Shown here: positions 40,969-49,732 of the stretch, in pieces
Layout of the letters: each line of letters starts with the position of its first letter
Numbering within the stretch: position 1 is the stretch's first letter
Assembly (NCBI RefSeq): GCF_000382245.1
Contig: NZ_KB907886.1
Location: forward strand, 1 to 53,721
DNA length: 53,721 nucleotides
Reading direction: 5' to 3'
Origin: Kushneria aurantia DSM 21353
Lineage (GTDB): Bacteria; Pseudomonadota; Gammaproteobacteria; Pseudomonadales; Halomonadaceae
Made by a program: the position numbers and the translations under genes
The notes under the pieces: generated by a model
What the model saw: the letters and a program-made list of their open reading frames with translations, nothing else
Databases searched by the model: none
What the model was told of the DNA's origin: nothing

Positions 40969-42156
40969 TCAGCCGCGAGTGGCCTCTACGGCGGGCGCGC
41001 GGCTCAGCGCCGCCATTCTCGCGACCGCCTCCAGCAGCACGTCGTCGGGGACGCTCAGCGCCATCCGCACCAGCTGTGAAGCGCTCGGCCCGAAAGCCGC
41101 CCCGGGCATGACCGCGACATCGTATTCTTCCAGCAGACGACGGGCGAAGGTGTCACCGTCCATGCCGGTTTTCGACACATCCACCATCAGAAACATGCCG
41201 CCGCGGGGCAGGCTGGCAGAGAGCTCGGCGATCTCGCCCACGGCGTCATACACCAGTTGCGCCCGGCGTCCCAGCGACTCACGCAGCCGTTCGGCGGTAT
41301 CGAACGGCTCACGCAGTGCTGCTTCGGTCATATCGGCGATAAACGGCTGGTTGCCGAACAGCATGGTCTCGGAGATCGGCAGCAGGCGGCGTGAAAACGC
41401 CGCCGGGCCGATCGACCAGCCGCTGCGAAAGCCGGTGGCAGCGTGGCTCTTGGAGATCGAGGAGACCACCACGGTACGCTCGCGCAGGGCGTCGATCTCC
41501 AGCGGCGAGACGAACTCTCCCTCGAAAATCAGCGCCTCGTAGACTTCGTCGCAGACGATCCACAGATCATGTTCGATGCAGATCTGCCCCAGCGCTTCGA
41601 GGGTGGCACGATCCAGCACCGCCCCGGTGGGATTGTGCGGGGTATTGAGCAGCAGCACGCGGCTGCGCGATGTCAGCGCCGCGCGCAGATCGTCCGGCTG
41701 CATGATGAAGTCATGCGCCATATGCAGCGGCACCAGCTGCAGGTGCGCGCCGGCCGCACTCGCCACGCCCTCATAGGTGGCGTAACAGGGGTCACCGGTG
41801 AGTACGCCGTCCCCCTCTTCGACCAGCGCCAGCATGGTGGCAAACAGCGCGGTCTGGGTGCCGGGAAAGCAGAGCACATTGTCGGCGCCGATGCCGGGCA
41901 GGCGTGGCGCATAGGCGTCCACCAGCGCACTCACCAGGTTCGTTTCGCCGCGCCCGTTGGAGTAGCGCGTGCGGCCCTTGCGCAGCGCGGTAACGCAGTG
42001 CTCAACCAGCTCGGGGCTGGTGGCGATATCGGGTTCGCCAATGGTCAGCTCGATGATCTCGTCGCCGGCGGCGACGCGCTCGCGGGCGCGATTGTGCAGT
42101 TGCCATTTATCTCCGCCAAGGTGGCCAAGACGTTCGGTGATCGACGCATAGCGCAT
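40969..42156 (-). CDS. Pyridoxal-phosphate aminotransferase, class I
   Basis: A 395-residue fold-type I aminotransferase. Lys236 in SSISKSHAATGFRSGW binds PLP; Asn175 (NTPHNPTGA), Asp203 and Tyr206 (VCDEVYEAL) complete the cofactor site; LVRMALS near residue 370 has the conserved arginine. It lies 3 bases after the BetI-like regulator gene and is thus co-transcribed with it. Its substrate is probably the amino acid brought in by the ABC transporter encoded next to it. If it makes 2-oxoadipate it would feed the HglS enzyme at 49.7-51.1 kb; this is inference. Confidence 0.88.
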   Translation of the reverse strand: MRYASITERLGHLGGDKWQLHNRARERVAAGDEIIELTIGEPDIATSPELVEHCVTALRKGRTRYSNGRGETNLVSALVDAYAPRLPGIGADNVLCFPGTQTALFATMLALVEEGDGVLTGDPCYATYEGVASAAGAHLQLVPLHMAHDFIMQPDDLRAALTSRSRVLLLNTPHNPTGAVLDRATLEALGQICIEHDLWIVCDEVYEALIFEGEFVSPLEIDALRERTVVVSSISKSHAATGFRSGWSIGPAAFSRRLLPISETMLFGNQPFIADMTEAALREPFDTAERLRESLGRRAQLVYDAVGEIAELSASLPRGGMFLMVDVSKTGMDGDTFARRLLEEYDVAVMPGAAFGPSASQLVRMALSVPDDVLLEAVARMAALSRAPAVEATRG

Positions 42157-42159
42157 GGT

Positions 42160-42822
42160 TCAACTCCTGTTGTCGGTGGTACTGATCGCGCCTGCGAGCG
42201 AATCGGCAGGGAGCCCGAGTATCCCTTCGGCGGCGGCCAGCGCGATCGTCGGCAGCGTGCCGACATCGTAGAGGCCGTGATCGAGTGAGCCTTCGAGCCA
42301 CAGCCCGTCGATCAGGGCGTTGAGAGCAATGGCATAACGGCTGCAACAGGCGGGCGTCGCCTTGCGGTCATGGGCCACCAGCACGGGATGGATCAGTGCC
42401 TCCAGGGCGACCAGAAACTCGCGATAGCTGTCGCGATGAACAGCGGCATAGCCGGGGTCGGTACGCACCCGACCGATAAAAGTGGCCCACAGCGATACCT
42501 TGCCGGCCGACAGGTTGGGGGGCGTCACGTTGGCCACCACGAAGCGTGCCAGCTGCGCCTGTGGCTCACCGCCGTCGGCCTCGGCAGCGCATTTCGCCGC
42601 ATGGGTCAGTTCACCGATGAGCAGCTCATAGGCGGCCTGCACCATCTTCTCCTTGCTGCCGAAATAGTGGCGAATCAGGCCCGCGGTGACATCGGCCCGC
42701 TGCGCGATCTGGCGTGCGGTGGCGCCTTCGAGCCCCTGTTCGGCAACGCAGGCAAGCGTTGCCTCGAGCAGACTCTGGCGACGCTCATCCTGTGACCAGC
42801 GCTGAAAATTCTTGCGTTCCAC
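42160..42822 (-). CDS. TetR/BetI-like transcriptional repressor
   Basis: A 220-residue TetR-family protein. The helix-turn-helix is at about 30-60 (TARQIAQRADVTAGLIRHYFGSKEKM). The C-terminal domain, with NALIDGLWLEGSLD, is of the BetI type (TetR_C_6). Because it sits in an amino-acid locus without bet genes, choline is an unlikely ligand. Its probable operator, TTATACCGTCGTATAA, lies in its own promoter region, and related sites precede other genes of the locus, suggesting that it controls several operons. Confidence 0.87.
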   Translation of the reverse strand: MERKNFQRWSQDERRQSLLEATLACVAEQGLEGATARQIAQRADVTAGLIRHYFGSKEKMVQAAYELLIGELTHAAKCAAEADGGEPQAQLARFVVANVTPPNLSAGKVSLWATFIGRVRTDPGYAAVHRDSYREFLVALEALIHPVLVAHDRKATPACCSRYAIALNALIDGLWLEGSLDHGLYDVGTLPTIALAAAEGILGLPADSLAGAISTTDNRS

Positions 42823-42840
42823 GCGACTATTCTCTCACTG

Positions 42841-42856
42841 TTATACCGTCGTATAA
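42841..42856. promoter_or_regulatory. Operator between the TetR gene and the ABC ATPase gene
   Basis: TTATACCGTCGTATAA has perfect six-base arms around CGTC. It lies between the divergent start codons of the TetR/BetI-like repressor and the amino-acid ABC ATPase, in the AT-rich promoter stretch. Closely related sequences occur at 46250-46283, and a looser one at 49624-49645. Confidence 0.65.
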
Positions 42857-42892
42857 TAAATACAAGCAATGGTCATTGGGAAGGCCCGAGTG

Positions 42893-43699
42893 ATGACACA
42901 ATCAATACAAGTGAACGGGAGAGACACATTGGGACGAGAAACCGTGGTCGAGATCATCGACCTGCACAAACGTTTCGACGATCACGACGTGCTCAGGGGC
43001 ATCAACCTGACTGCCCGACGCGGCGATGTCATTGCCATTATCGGCGGCTCGGGATCGGGTAAATCGACCCTGCTGCGCTGTATCAATCTGCTGGAGGTCC
43101 CCTCCGCCGGCGAGATCGCTATCGAGGGCGAACCCTACCGCATGAAGCACGGGCACAGCGGTATCATGAAACCGGCCGATGCCCGCCAGGTGGCGCGCAT
43201 TCGTTCACGGGTCGGCATGGTGTTTCAGAACTTCAATCTATGGCCCCACCGCACGGTGCTGGAGAACGTGATCGAGGCACCGATGATCGTGCATGGTGTC
43301 AAAAGAGGTGACGCCATCGAGCGCGCCACGACCCTTCTGGAGCGCGTCGGACTGGCGGATAAAAAGGACAGCTGGCCCGGCTTTCTTTCCGGCGGTCAGC
43401 AGCAGCGTGCGGCGATCGCCCGCGTGCTGGCAGTGGAGCCGATGGCGATGCTGTTCGATGAGCCCACCTCGGCGCTCGACCCCGAGCTGGTCGGCGAGGT
43501 GCTGGCGGTGATTCGCGACCTGGCCGGCGAGCAGCGCACCATGCTGCTGGTCACCCATGAAATGGCCTTTGCGCGCGATGTGGCCACCCATGTCGTCTTT
43601 CTGCGCGACGGCGTCATCGAAGAGCAGGGGCCACCGCAGCAACTTTTCGAAACCCCGCAGTCGCCTCACCTGCAACAGTTTCTGGGACGGCTGTCGTGA
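42893..43699 (+). CDS. Polar amino-acid ABC transporter ATPase (HisP/GlnQ type)
   Basis: A 268-residue ATPase: Walker A GGSGSGKST, Q-loop in GMVFQNFNLWPH, signature LSGGQQQRAAIARVLA, Walker B AMLFDEPTSALDPE, H-loop in LLVTHEMAFARDV. These are the exact motifs of polar amino-acid ATPases. The start at 42893 has GGGAAGG upstream; an ATG at 42869 is possible. It converges with its two permease genes on the other strand rather than heading them, with only 4 bases between the ends. Confidence 0.9.
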   Translation: MTQSIQVNGRDTLGRETVVEIIDLHKRFDDHDVLRGINLTARRGDVIAIIGGSGSGKSTLLRCINLLEVPSAGEIAIEGEPYRMKHGHSGIMKPADARQVARIRSRVGMVFQNFNLWPHRTVLENVIEAPMIVHGVKRGDAIERATTLLERVGLADKKDSWPGFLSGGQQQRAAIARVLAVEPMAMLFDEPTSALDPELVGEVLAVIRDLAGEQRTMLLVTHEMAFARDVATHVVFLRDGVIEEQGPPQQLFETPQSPHLQQFLGRLS

Positions 43700-43703
43700 G
43701 CCT

Positions 43704-44534
43704 TCAGCTTCCCGTCGGCACGCGACGCTCCAACCAGCGCAGCGCAACGATGAGAATCCCACTCAGGCAGAGATAGACCGCCACCATCAACAGCAGCGGC
43801 TCATAGGTCAAAAAGGTCGCCTGACGTACCCGGGTGATCACGGCGTAAAGATCCATCACCGAAATCGTGGCCACCAGCGGGGTGGATTTCAGCTGCAAAA
43901 TGATTTCGCCGGACAACGCCGGCAGTGCGCGATGCAGTGCCCGCGGGAACCAGACACGACGAAAGATCTGCCGCGAGGACATGCCAAAGGAAGCCGCGGC
44001 CTCCAGTTCACCGCGCGGCACCCCGGCCAGCGCGCCGCGCATGATCTCGCCCTGGTAGGCGGCGAAGGAGATGGTCAGAGCGACGAAGCCGTAGGGCCAG
44101 GCCTGGCGCAGATAGTCCCACAGCCACGACTGGCGGATCTCGGGATACTGCGCGAAAACGGCACCGAGACCGTAGTAGAGCAGCCACATCTGCAAAAGCA
44201 GTGGCGTCCCGCGCACCAGCGTGCAGAATGCATGGGCCGGCCAGCGCAGCAGCGCCGCGCCGCCTGCCTGGGCAAGCGCCAGCGGCAGGGCAAACAGAAA
44301 CCCGACGACCACGCTGGCCACCAGCATGATCAGCGTCATCTCGAGGCCCTGGATGAGCAGCGGCAGATAGCGCGGCAGCCAGCGCCAGTTCATCCCCACC
44401 ACGGCGGCGATGACGCCGGCGACGAACAGTGCCGCCAACACCAGCCGGTGGGGCTGGCAGAGCGCCGCCAGCAGACGTGTCGTGTGCCGGTAAAAGGGCG
44501 CAACCAGCGTCGCGCGCGTCTGCATGTCAGCCAC
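43704..44534 (-). CDS. Polar amino-acid ABC transporter permease (HisM type)
   Basis: A 276-residue inner-membrane permease with an unusually long N-terminus that includes an extra hydrophobic segment (LVLAALFVAGVIAAVVG). The core reads LIQGLEMTLIMLVASVVVG, then LVRGTPLLLQMWLLYYGLG and the EAA loop GELEAAASFGMSSRQIF. A GTG at 44534 has AGGAG five bases before it; the ATG at 44525 is the alternative. It lies 10 bases after the other permease gene and forms a heterodimer with it. Confidence 0.87.
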   Translation of the reverse strand: MADMQTRATLVAPFYRHTTRLLAALCQPHRLVLAALFVAGVIAAVVGMNWRWLPRYLPLLIQGLEMTLIMLVASVVVGFLFALPLALAQAGGAALLRWPAHAFCTLVRGTPLLLQMWLLYYGLGAVFAQYPEIRQSWLWDYLRQAWPYGFVALTISFAAYQGEIMRGALAGVPRGELEAAASFGMSSRQIFRRVWFPRALHRALPALSGEIILQLKSTPLVATISVMDLYAVITRVRQATFLTYEPLLLMVAVYLCLSGILIVALRWLERRVPTGS

Positions 44535-44544
44535 GGGCTCTCCT

Positions 44545-45264
44545 TTATCGCGCCGCCACGAGGCCGCGCCGGGCACGCCGCTCCACGCGTCGCAAAATGA
44601 AATTGGACACCAGCGTCAGGCTCAGATAGAGCGCCCCGGCACTGAGGAAAAACAGCAGATAGGCCTGGGTCGCGCCGGCCGCCTGGCGCGTCACCTGGGT
44701 CAGCTCACTAAAACCGATCACCGCCAGCAGGGCGGTATCCTTGGTGGCAATCATCCACAGATTGGCCATGCCGGGCAGCGCATGCGGCACCATGGCCGGC
44801 AGCGTCACCCGCCGATGCACCTGGCGGGGCGACATGCCGAACGCCTGCGCGGCTTCGATCTGACCACGCGGAATCGCCTGGATCGCGCCGCGCAGCACTT
44901 CGGTGGCATAACCGCCCTGCACCAGCCCGATCACCAGAATACCGGCGGCCAGGCCGTCGATATCGAACCCCTGATAGCCCAGCGCCTGTGCCCCCTGCCG
45001 GGCCAGATCGGTGCCGACGTAATAGAACAGCAGCATCAGCACCAGCTCGGGTACGGCGCGAATCACCAGGGTGTAGATCTCCATCAGATCACGCACCAGG
45101 CGACCGCCGTAGAGCTTGCCGATGGCGCCGAGCACACCGATCACGATGCCCAGGCAGTAGCCCCCCGCCGCCAGCTGCAGTGAGCGCATGAAGCCGACCA
45201 GCAGTACCCGGCCCCAGCCGGGCGGGTTATAGGCGAGAAGCGAGAAGTCGAAAACGGTCGTCAT
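44545..45264 (-). CDS. Polar amino-acid ABC transporter permease (HisQ type)
   Basis: A 239-residue inner-membrane permease. GFMRSLQLAAGGYCLGIVIG, VIRAVPELVLMLLFYYVG and the EAA loop GQIEAAQAFGMSPRQVHRR are those of HisQ/GlnP proteins. It follows the binding-protein gene, from which it is separated by 67 bases holding a strong hairpin, and precedes the second permease by 10 bases. Confidence 0.9.
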   Translation of the reverse strand: MTTVFDFSLLAYNPPGWGRVLLVGFMRSLQLAAGGYCLGIVIGVLGAIGKLYGGRLVRDLMEIYTLVIRAVPELVLMLLFYYVGTDLARQGAQALGYQGFDIDGLAAGILVIGLVQGGYATEVLRGAIQAIPRGQIEAAQAFGMSPRQVHRRVTLPAMVPHALPGMANLWMIATKDTALLAVIGFSELTQVTRQAAGATQAYLLFFLSAGALYLSLTLVSNFILRRVERRARRGLVAAR

Positions 45265-45298
45265 GATAACGGCTCATCCCGTGGCGGCAGTGATGAAC

Positions 45299-45319
45299 AG
45301 CCGCCCGTAACGGGCGGCT
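45299..45319 (-). terminator. Intercistronic hairpin between the binding protein and permease genes
   Basis: AGCCGCCCG (45299-45307) and CGGGCGGCT (45311-45319) form a perfect nine-base stem with a three-base loop, starting 13 bases after the binding-protein stop codon. Lacking a T-run, it probably stabilises the binding-protein mRNA or causes partial termination, making the periplasmic protein more abundant than the permeases. Confidence 0.65.
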
Positions 45320-45331
45320 CGAGGTGACAGC

Positions 45332-46123
45332 TCACTCGCCGTAGATGTCGATATCGAAGTAGCGCTCTGAAATCTTCTGGTAGGTGCCATCGCTGCGGAT
45401 AGCGGCAATCGCCTCGTTGACCCGGGCAAGCAGGTCGGTATCCGATTGGCGCAGGCCGACGGCCACACCCGCACCGAGAATGGCAGGATCGGCCGCCACG
45501 TTACCGCGGTACTCACAGCAGCGCTGGCCCTCGTCGGAATGGATGAACGGCTGCATCGCCAGGGTATCGCCCAGCACGCCGTCGAGGCGACCGGCGACGA
45601 GATCCTGCAATTCCTCGTCCAGCGTCTGATACACCCTGATGGCGCCTGCCGTGCCGCCGAAGTGGACGTAGGCGTAATCCTGCTGGATGGAACCGGACTG
45701 GACGCCGATGATGGCGCCCGAGACGCCCTCCGGCGTCGGTTCGATGTCGGTGGAATCGAGCGCCACCAGTCCGGTCGGGGTGTCGTAATACTTGTCGGAA
45801 AAGGCGATCTGTTTGGCCCGCGCCGGGGTCGCCGACATCGAGCCGATGATCATATCGATCTTGCCGATATTGAGCGCCGGGATAATTCCCTCCCAGGCCA
45901 GCGGCACGATCTCGCACTGGGCGTCGAGGCGCGCGCACAGCTCATGGGTAAAGTCGATCTCCCAGCCGTGCCACTCACCCGAGGCGTCACGGCTGTAGAA
46001 GGGGGGATAGGGCTCGGCCGAGATGCCGACCCTGTAAGTGGTTTCGGCATTTTCTTCAGCCAGTGCCTGGCCTGCCAGCAGAGGGATCATGGCGAGCAGC
46101 AGCAGAGACAGCGTCTTGAACAT
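45332..46123 (-). CDS. Polar amino-acid ABC transporter, periplasmic binding protein
   Basis: A 263-residue type II binding protein. The signal peptide is MFKTLSLLLLAMIPLLAG with cleavage after ALA. YRVGISAEPYPPFYSRDAS, GWEIDFTHELCARL, WEGIIPALNIGKIDMIIG and the ligand-binding SMSATPARAKQIAFSD are canonical for lysine/arginine/ornithine/histidine-type proteins. AAGGAATTCACC precedes the ATG at 46123. The acidic and aromatic residues fit a basic or polar amino acid or opine-like ligand, which is inference. Confidence 0.88.
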   Translation of the reverse strand: MFKTLSLLLLAMIPLLAGQALAEENAETTYRVGISAEPYPPFYSRDASGEWHGWEIDFTHELCARLDAQCEIVPLAWEGIIPALNIGKIDMIIGSMSATPARAKQIAFSDKYYDTPTGLVALDSTDIEPTPEGVSGAIIGVQSGSIQQDYAYVHFGGTAGAIRVYQTLDEELQDLVAGRLDGVLGDTLAMQPFIHSDEGQRCCEYRGNVAADPAILGAGVAVGLRQSDTDLLARVNEAIAAIRSDGTYQKISERYFDIDIYGE

Positions 46124-46249
46124 GGTGAATTCCTTGTTTGTTGTTGGAACCGCTACCGGCGCGCCGGTAGCGTTCATTTTTAGCCGTTTGCAGCGGGGCA
46201 AACGACACGCCGGGAACCGGTCGGCCGGGGTGTTGCAATCACTCAGCGG

Positions 46250-46283
46250 TTATACGAAAGTAGCTTGTTATACGACAGTACAA
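46250..46283. promoter_or_regulatory. Tandem TTATACGA operators between the binding protein and DadA-like genes
   Basis: TTATACGAAAGTAGC at 46250 and TTATACGACAGTACAA at 46268-46283 begin 18 bases apart in the 248-base divergent region. The second matches 14 of 16 positions of the reverse complement of the operator at 42841 (TTATACGACGGTATAA). The BetI-like repressor probably binds here and controls both divergent transcripts. Confidence 0.6.
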
Positions 46284-46371
46284 CAACGATGGCGAGATGC
46301 AAAGACTGAAGTCACTCGTATTTCGCGCTGATTCAGGCTCCGGATGACGACTTTCAAGGGAGTACAAGCCG

Positions 46372-47715
46372 ATGGTGTTTCCATTCAGTCCCGATCAACC
46401 TGTCGCCTGGCCCGGCCCGCCGCCGGCCGCCGCCGATGCGGTGGTGATCGGCGGCGGCATCGTGGGCGTGACTACCGCCCTGTTTCTGGCCCGCCGCGGC
46501 CTGTCGGTGGTACTGCTGGAGAAGGGGCGAATCGCCGGCGAGCAGTCTTCGCGCAACTGGGGCTGGCTGCGCTGCCAGGGGCGCGACCCGGAGGAGCTGC
46601 CGATCGCCTCCGAGGCGCTGGCCCTGTGGCGGCAACTGGCCCGGGAAAGCGGTGAGGATATCGGTCTGGCGCCGGGCGGGGTGACCTATCTCGCTCGCAA
46701 TAAACGACAGATGGCGGAATTCGAGGCGTGGATGCCCCACGCCCGTGATCACGGGCTCGATACCCGGCTGCTCGATCGTGACGCCGTCGCCGGGCTGCTT
46801 CCCGATATGGCGCGATCCTGTTATGGCGCCATGCAGACCCCTTCGGATATGCGCGCCGAACCCTGGCAGGCCGTGCCAGCGCTGGCGCGACTGGCCGCGC
46901 GGGAGGGCGTGCAGATCGTCGAGCAGCTCGCCGTGCGCGCGCTCGATATCAGCGCCGGCCGGGTGACCGGCGTCGTCACCGAAAAAGGACGGATCGAAGC
47001 GCCGGAGGTGGTGGTCGCCGGCGGCGCCTGGAGCTCGCTGCTGCTGCGCCATCACGACATCGATATTCCCCAGTTGGCGGTACGCGGCACAGTGGTCGCC
47101 ACCGAGCCGCTGGCGGCGATCCATGACGGCGCCGCCACCGACGACCGGGTTGCCTTCCGGCGCCGCCAGGACGGCGGCTACACCCTGGCCGCCGCCGGTT
47201 GGCATGAACTCTTTATCGGCCCGGACTCGCTGCGTCATCTACGCCACTATCTGCCCGCGCTGCGCGCCGACCCGCTGGGCACGCGCTTCAAACCGGCGGC
47301 ACCGGCCGGCTTTCCCGACGGCTGGCGTACCCCCAGACGCTGGTCCGCGGATGACGTCTCTCCCTTCGAGGTCATTCGCATGCTCGACCCGTCGCCCAAC
47401 GCGCGGGTGGTCAAACGTCTGCCGCGCGCCTTCGCGGAGCGCTTTCCGAGCCTGGGGCCGGTGCGCGTGCGCGCCGCCTGGGGCGGCATGATCGATGCCA
47501 TGCCGGATATCGTGCCGATCATCGACCGCTGCGCGGCGCTGCCCGGGCTGACGATCGGCACCGGCATGTCGGCGCACGGTTTCGGCTTCGGACCCGGCGT
47601 GGGACGCGTACTGGCCGCGCTGGTGGCCGGAGAGCCGCCCGGTCATGACCTGTCACGCTTTCGCTTTTCACGCTTTCACGACGGCAGTGTCATCCGCCCC
47701 GGTCCGGCGCTGTGA
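46372..47715 (+). CDS. FAD-dependent amino-acid oxidoreductase (DadA-like)
   Basis: A 447-residue flavoprotein of the DAO family. The FAD-binding motif VVIGGGIVGVTTALFLARRG is at residues about 25-44, and SSRNWGWLRCQGRDP follows in the loop near the isoalloxazine. The C-terminal GMIDAMPDIVPIIDR, then TGMSAHGFGFGPGVGRVLA complete the flavin site. It would oxidise a D-amino acid or secondary amine and pass electrons on. GGGAG lies upstream. It is divergent from the binding-protein gene across the tandem operators, so uptake and oxidation appear co-regulated. Confidence 0.86.
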   Translation: MVFPFSPDQPVAWPGPPPAAADAVVIGGGIVGVTTALFLARRGLSVVLLEKGRIAGEQSSRNWGWLRCQGRDPEELPIASEALALWRQLARESGEDIGLAPGGVTYLARNKRQMAEFEAWMPHARDHGLDTRLLDRDAVAGLLPDMARSCYGAMQTPSDMRAEPWQAVPALARLAAREGVQIVEQLAVRALDISAGRVTGVVTEKGRIEAPEVVVAGGAWSSLLLRHHDIDIPQLAVRGTVVATEPLAAIHDGAATDDRVAFRRRQDGGYTLAAAGWHELFIGPDSLRHLRHYLPALRADPLGTRFKPAAPAGFPDGWRTPRRWSADDVSPFEVIRMLDPSPNARVVKRLPRAFAERFPSLGPVRVRAAWGGMIDAMPDIVPIIDRCAALPGLTIGTGMSAHGFGFGPGVGRVLAALVAGEPPGHDLSRFRFSRFHDGSVIRPGPAL

Positions 47716-47753
47716 GGGCCGTCGGGGGCGCGAGACAAACGCTGACACGATAA

Positions 47754-47781
47754 CGCCTCGCCGGCGGTGGCCGGCGAGGCG
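47754..47781. terminator. Bidirectional terminator hairpin between convergent genes
   Basis: CGCCTCGCCGGC (47754-47765) and GCCGGCGAGGCG (47770-47781) form a perfect 12-base stem with a GGTG loop, in the 123-base gap between the convergent DadA-like and aldolase genes. Confidence 0.7.
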
Positions 47782-47838
47782 TCGATGCGACCGTGCCCGG
47801 CCGACGGTCGTCTCACGTCGCGATGCGGGCGACCCCGA

Positions 47839-48603
47839 CTACTGCCGATAGCCGGGGTCGAGCGCCTCCAGAGTACGCAGATGTGCCTGCCACTCCAGCT
47901 GCAGGTCGCCGTCGTCGTGGCTCGTCTGTGCATATTGAGCGGTCACCCGATGGGCCACGGGATCCGCCAGCGTGCGCGGCGGCCGCCCCATCGACAGCGT
48001 CGCCACCTGGATCTCGCAGGCGCGCTCGAGATAGAAGATGTTGTTGAACATCTCGGCGGCACTGGCGCCGGTGGCGAGCAGGCCATGGTTGCGCAGTACC
48101 AGTACCGGTTTATCGCCGAGGCTCGCCACGATACGTTCACGCTCGTCGAGATCCAGCGCGATGCCCTCATAGTCGTGGTAGGCGACGCGATCGTAAAACT
48201 GCAGCGCGATCTGGTTGAGCGGCAGCAGCCCCTCCTCCAAAGCGGACACCGCCACGCCGGCGCGGGTATGGGTGTGCATGACCCAGGCGGCGTCATGGCG
48301 AGCGCGGTGGATCGCCGAGTGAATGGTAAAACCGGCCGGATTGACCCGCTGTTCGGTGTCATCGACCCGGTTGCCGTCGACATCGATCTTGACCAGCGAC
48401 GACGCCGTGATCTCCTCCCAGCGCCAGCCGTAGGGGTTGATCAGAAAGTGCCCCGCCTGATCCGGCACCCGGGCCGTGATATGGGTATAGATCAGATCGG
48501 TCATGCGATAGTGGGCCGCCAGTCGATAGCAGGCGGCCAGTTCGATACGCGCCTGGCGCTCGGCGTCGCTCATGTTACCGGGGACGTTAGGCTGCGATGT
48601 CAT
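47839..48603 (-). CDS. Class II aldolase/adducin-family protein
   Basis: A 254-residue zinc aldolase-fold protein from ATG 48603. The zinc ligands are in AWVMHTHTRAG (His-x-His) and in VLRNHGLLATG; DLIYTHITARVPDQ near residue 40 and LINPYGWRWEEITAS are typical. The family includes fuculose- and ribulose-phosphate aldolases, and many members acting on unphosphorylated hydroxy-oxo acids. It follows the 2-hydroxyacid dehydrogenase gene by 31 bases on one transcript. The two may cleave and reduce a hydroxy-oxo acid made by transamination or oxidation. Confidence 0.87.
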   Translation of the reverse strand: MTSQPNVPGNMSDAERQARIELAACYRLAAHYRMTDLIYTHITARVPDQAGHFLINPYGWRWEEITASSLVKIDVDGNRVDDTEQRVNPAGFTIHSAIHRARHDAAWVMHTHTRAGVAVSALEEGLLPLNQIALQFYDRVAYHDYEGIALDLDERERIVASLGDKPVLVLRNHGLLATGASAAEMFNNIFYLERACEIQVATLSMGRPPRTLADPVAHRVTAQYAQTSHDDGDLQLEWQAHLRTLEALDPGYRQ

Positions 48604-48634
48604 CAGGCATCTCCTGTCGGATAGAGAGAGAAGT

Positions 48635-49591
48635 TCAATAGCCGCGCTGGCGACTGATGCCCAGGCGATGGGAGCCGCCGTCGCGGACTGCTCTGGCCGC
48701 CTCGACGACCTGCCGGGCGACGACTTCGGGCAGCGAATCGCTGGCAATATGCGGCGTAATGCGCAGCCGCGAATCGCGCCAGAAGGGGTGATCGGCGGGC
48801 AGTGGCTCCTGGCGAAAGACATCGAGCGTGGCACCGGACAGCGTGCCCTCATCGAGCGCCGCCAGCAGATCAGGCTCGACCAGATGCTCGCCGCGCCCGA
48901 TCTGCACCAACCAGGCACCGCGATTGAGCCGCGCAAACAGCGCGCTATTCAGCACATTGTCGGTCGCGGCGGTCAGCGGCAGCACGTTGACAAGATAATC
49001 TGCCCCCTCGGCGGCACGCTGCAGGGCGTCCTCTCCCCAGCAGTAGCTCACGCCATCCAGCGGCGGCTGCGGGCAGCGCGTGGCGGCCACCCGCACCCCG
49101 AAACCCAGCGCTACCATCCCCCTGGCGATCGCCCGCCCCATGGTGCCGGCGCCCAGAATGGCTACCGTCACCCCGGCCGGGGCGCGCATCGGCAGCGGCG
49201 CCCAGTGTGCATTGCCGGCGCTGCGCGCCAGCGTCTCGAAGGCGCGTTCGTGATGAAGAATTTCATGGGCGGCAAAGCCCGCCATCAGATCGGCCTGATG
49301 GGGATCACGCACCCGTGCGATCTCGACGCCGTCGTCCAGACCGGGATGCGCCAGCAGTGCGTCCACGCCCGCGCCGATCGACATCGCCAGCGCCAGTTCG
49401 GGATAGGGCGCAAAGGCCTCCTCACCGGGCTGCCAGCAGACGGCAAAGCGAATCTCCCGGGGGTCGTCGACCTCCTCGGGGCGCAGCACACGCACATCCT
49501 CGGCGATAGCGCCCAGCGGGGCGTCATAGAGGGCCGCGAGATCGAGCGTATCGCTGAGATAAACGCCGCGGATGACGTTGTCGGAAGTCAT
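48635..49591 (-). CDS. D-2-hydroxyacid dehydrogenase (GhrA-like)
   Basis: A 318-residue NAD(P)-dependent dehydrogenase. The Rossmann motif is GAGTMGRAIARGM near residue 155; the catalytic residues are the Arg in QIGRGEHLVEPDLL, the Glu in FRQEPLPADHPFW and the His in RITPHIAS. This is the GhrA group that reduces glyoxylate, hydroxypyruvate or larger 2-oxo acids. The ATG at 49591 is preferred over a TTG at 49612. Upstream lies the inverted repeat at 49624-49645, probably its operator. Confidence 0.88.
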   Translation of the reverse strand: MTSDNVIRGVYLSDTLDLAALYDAPLGAIAEDVRVLRPEEVDDPREIRFAVCWQPGEEAFAPYPELALAMSIGAGVDALLAHPGLDDGVEIARVRDPHQADLMAGFAAHEILHHERAFETLARSAGNAHWAPLPMRAPAGVTVAILGAGTMGRAIARGMVALGFGVRVAATRCPQPPLDGVSYCWGEDALQRAAEGADYLVNVLPLTAATDNVLNSALFARLNRGAWLVQIGRGEHLVEPDLLAALDEGTLSGATLDVFRQEPLPADHPFWRDSRLRITPHIASDSLPEVVARQVVEAARAVRDGGSHRLGISRQRGY

Positions 49592-49623
49592 GGTCGGTGT
49601 CCCTGATGGCAAAAATTGTCGCC

Positions 49624-49645
49624 TTGTTATTCAAATGTATAACAA
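49624..49645. promoter_or_regulatory. Inverted repeat upstream of the hydroxyacid dehydrogenase gene
   Basis: TTGTTAT (49624-49630) and ATAACAA (49639-49645) are perfect inverted arms around eight bases; the core GTTATTCAAATGTATAAC resembles the TTATAC/GTATAA operators at 42841 and 46268. It sits 33 bases before the start codon in the 141-base gap after the hglS gene. Confidence 0.5.
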
Positions 49646-49732
49646 AGCGACCGACAAATGCCAGCAGGCCAACCGCAAGGGCACTGTGGATCACATCGCG
49701 ACGGGGCAGTACACCGACGGCCCCTGCCGGGG

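Noticed and set aside
42160-42822. Calling the TetR gene betI with choline-betaine function
   Set aside because: No betA, betB or betT is nearby, and its neighbours are amino-acid genes; only domain resemblance is claimed.
47839-48936. Longer version of the class II aldolase
   Set aside because: The extension is antisense-frame shadow of the hydroxyacid dehydrogenase gene; ATG 48603 gives the family's normal N-terminus.
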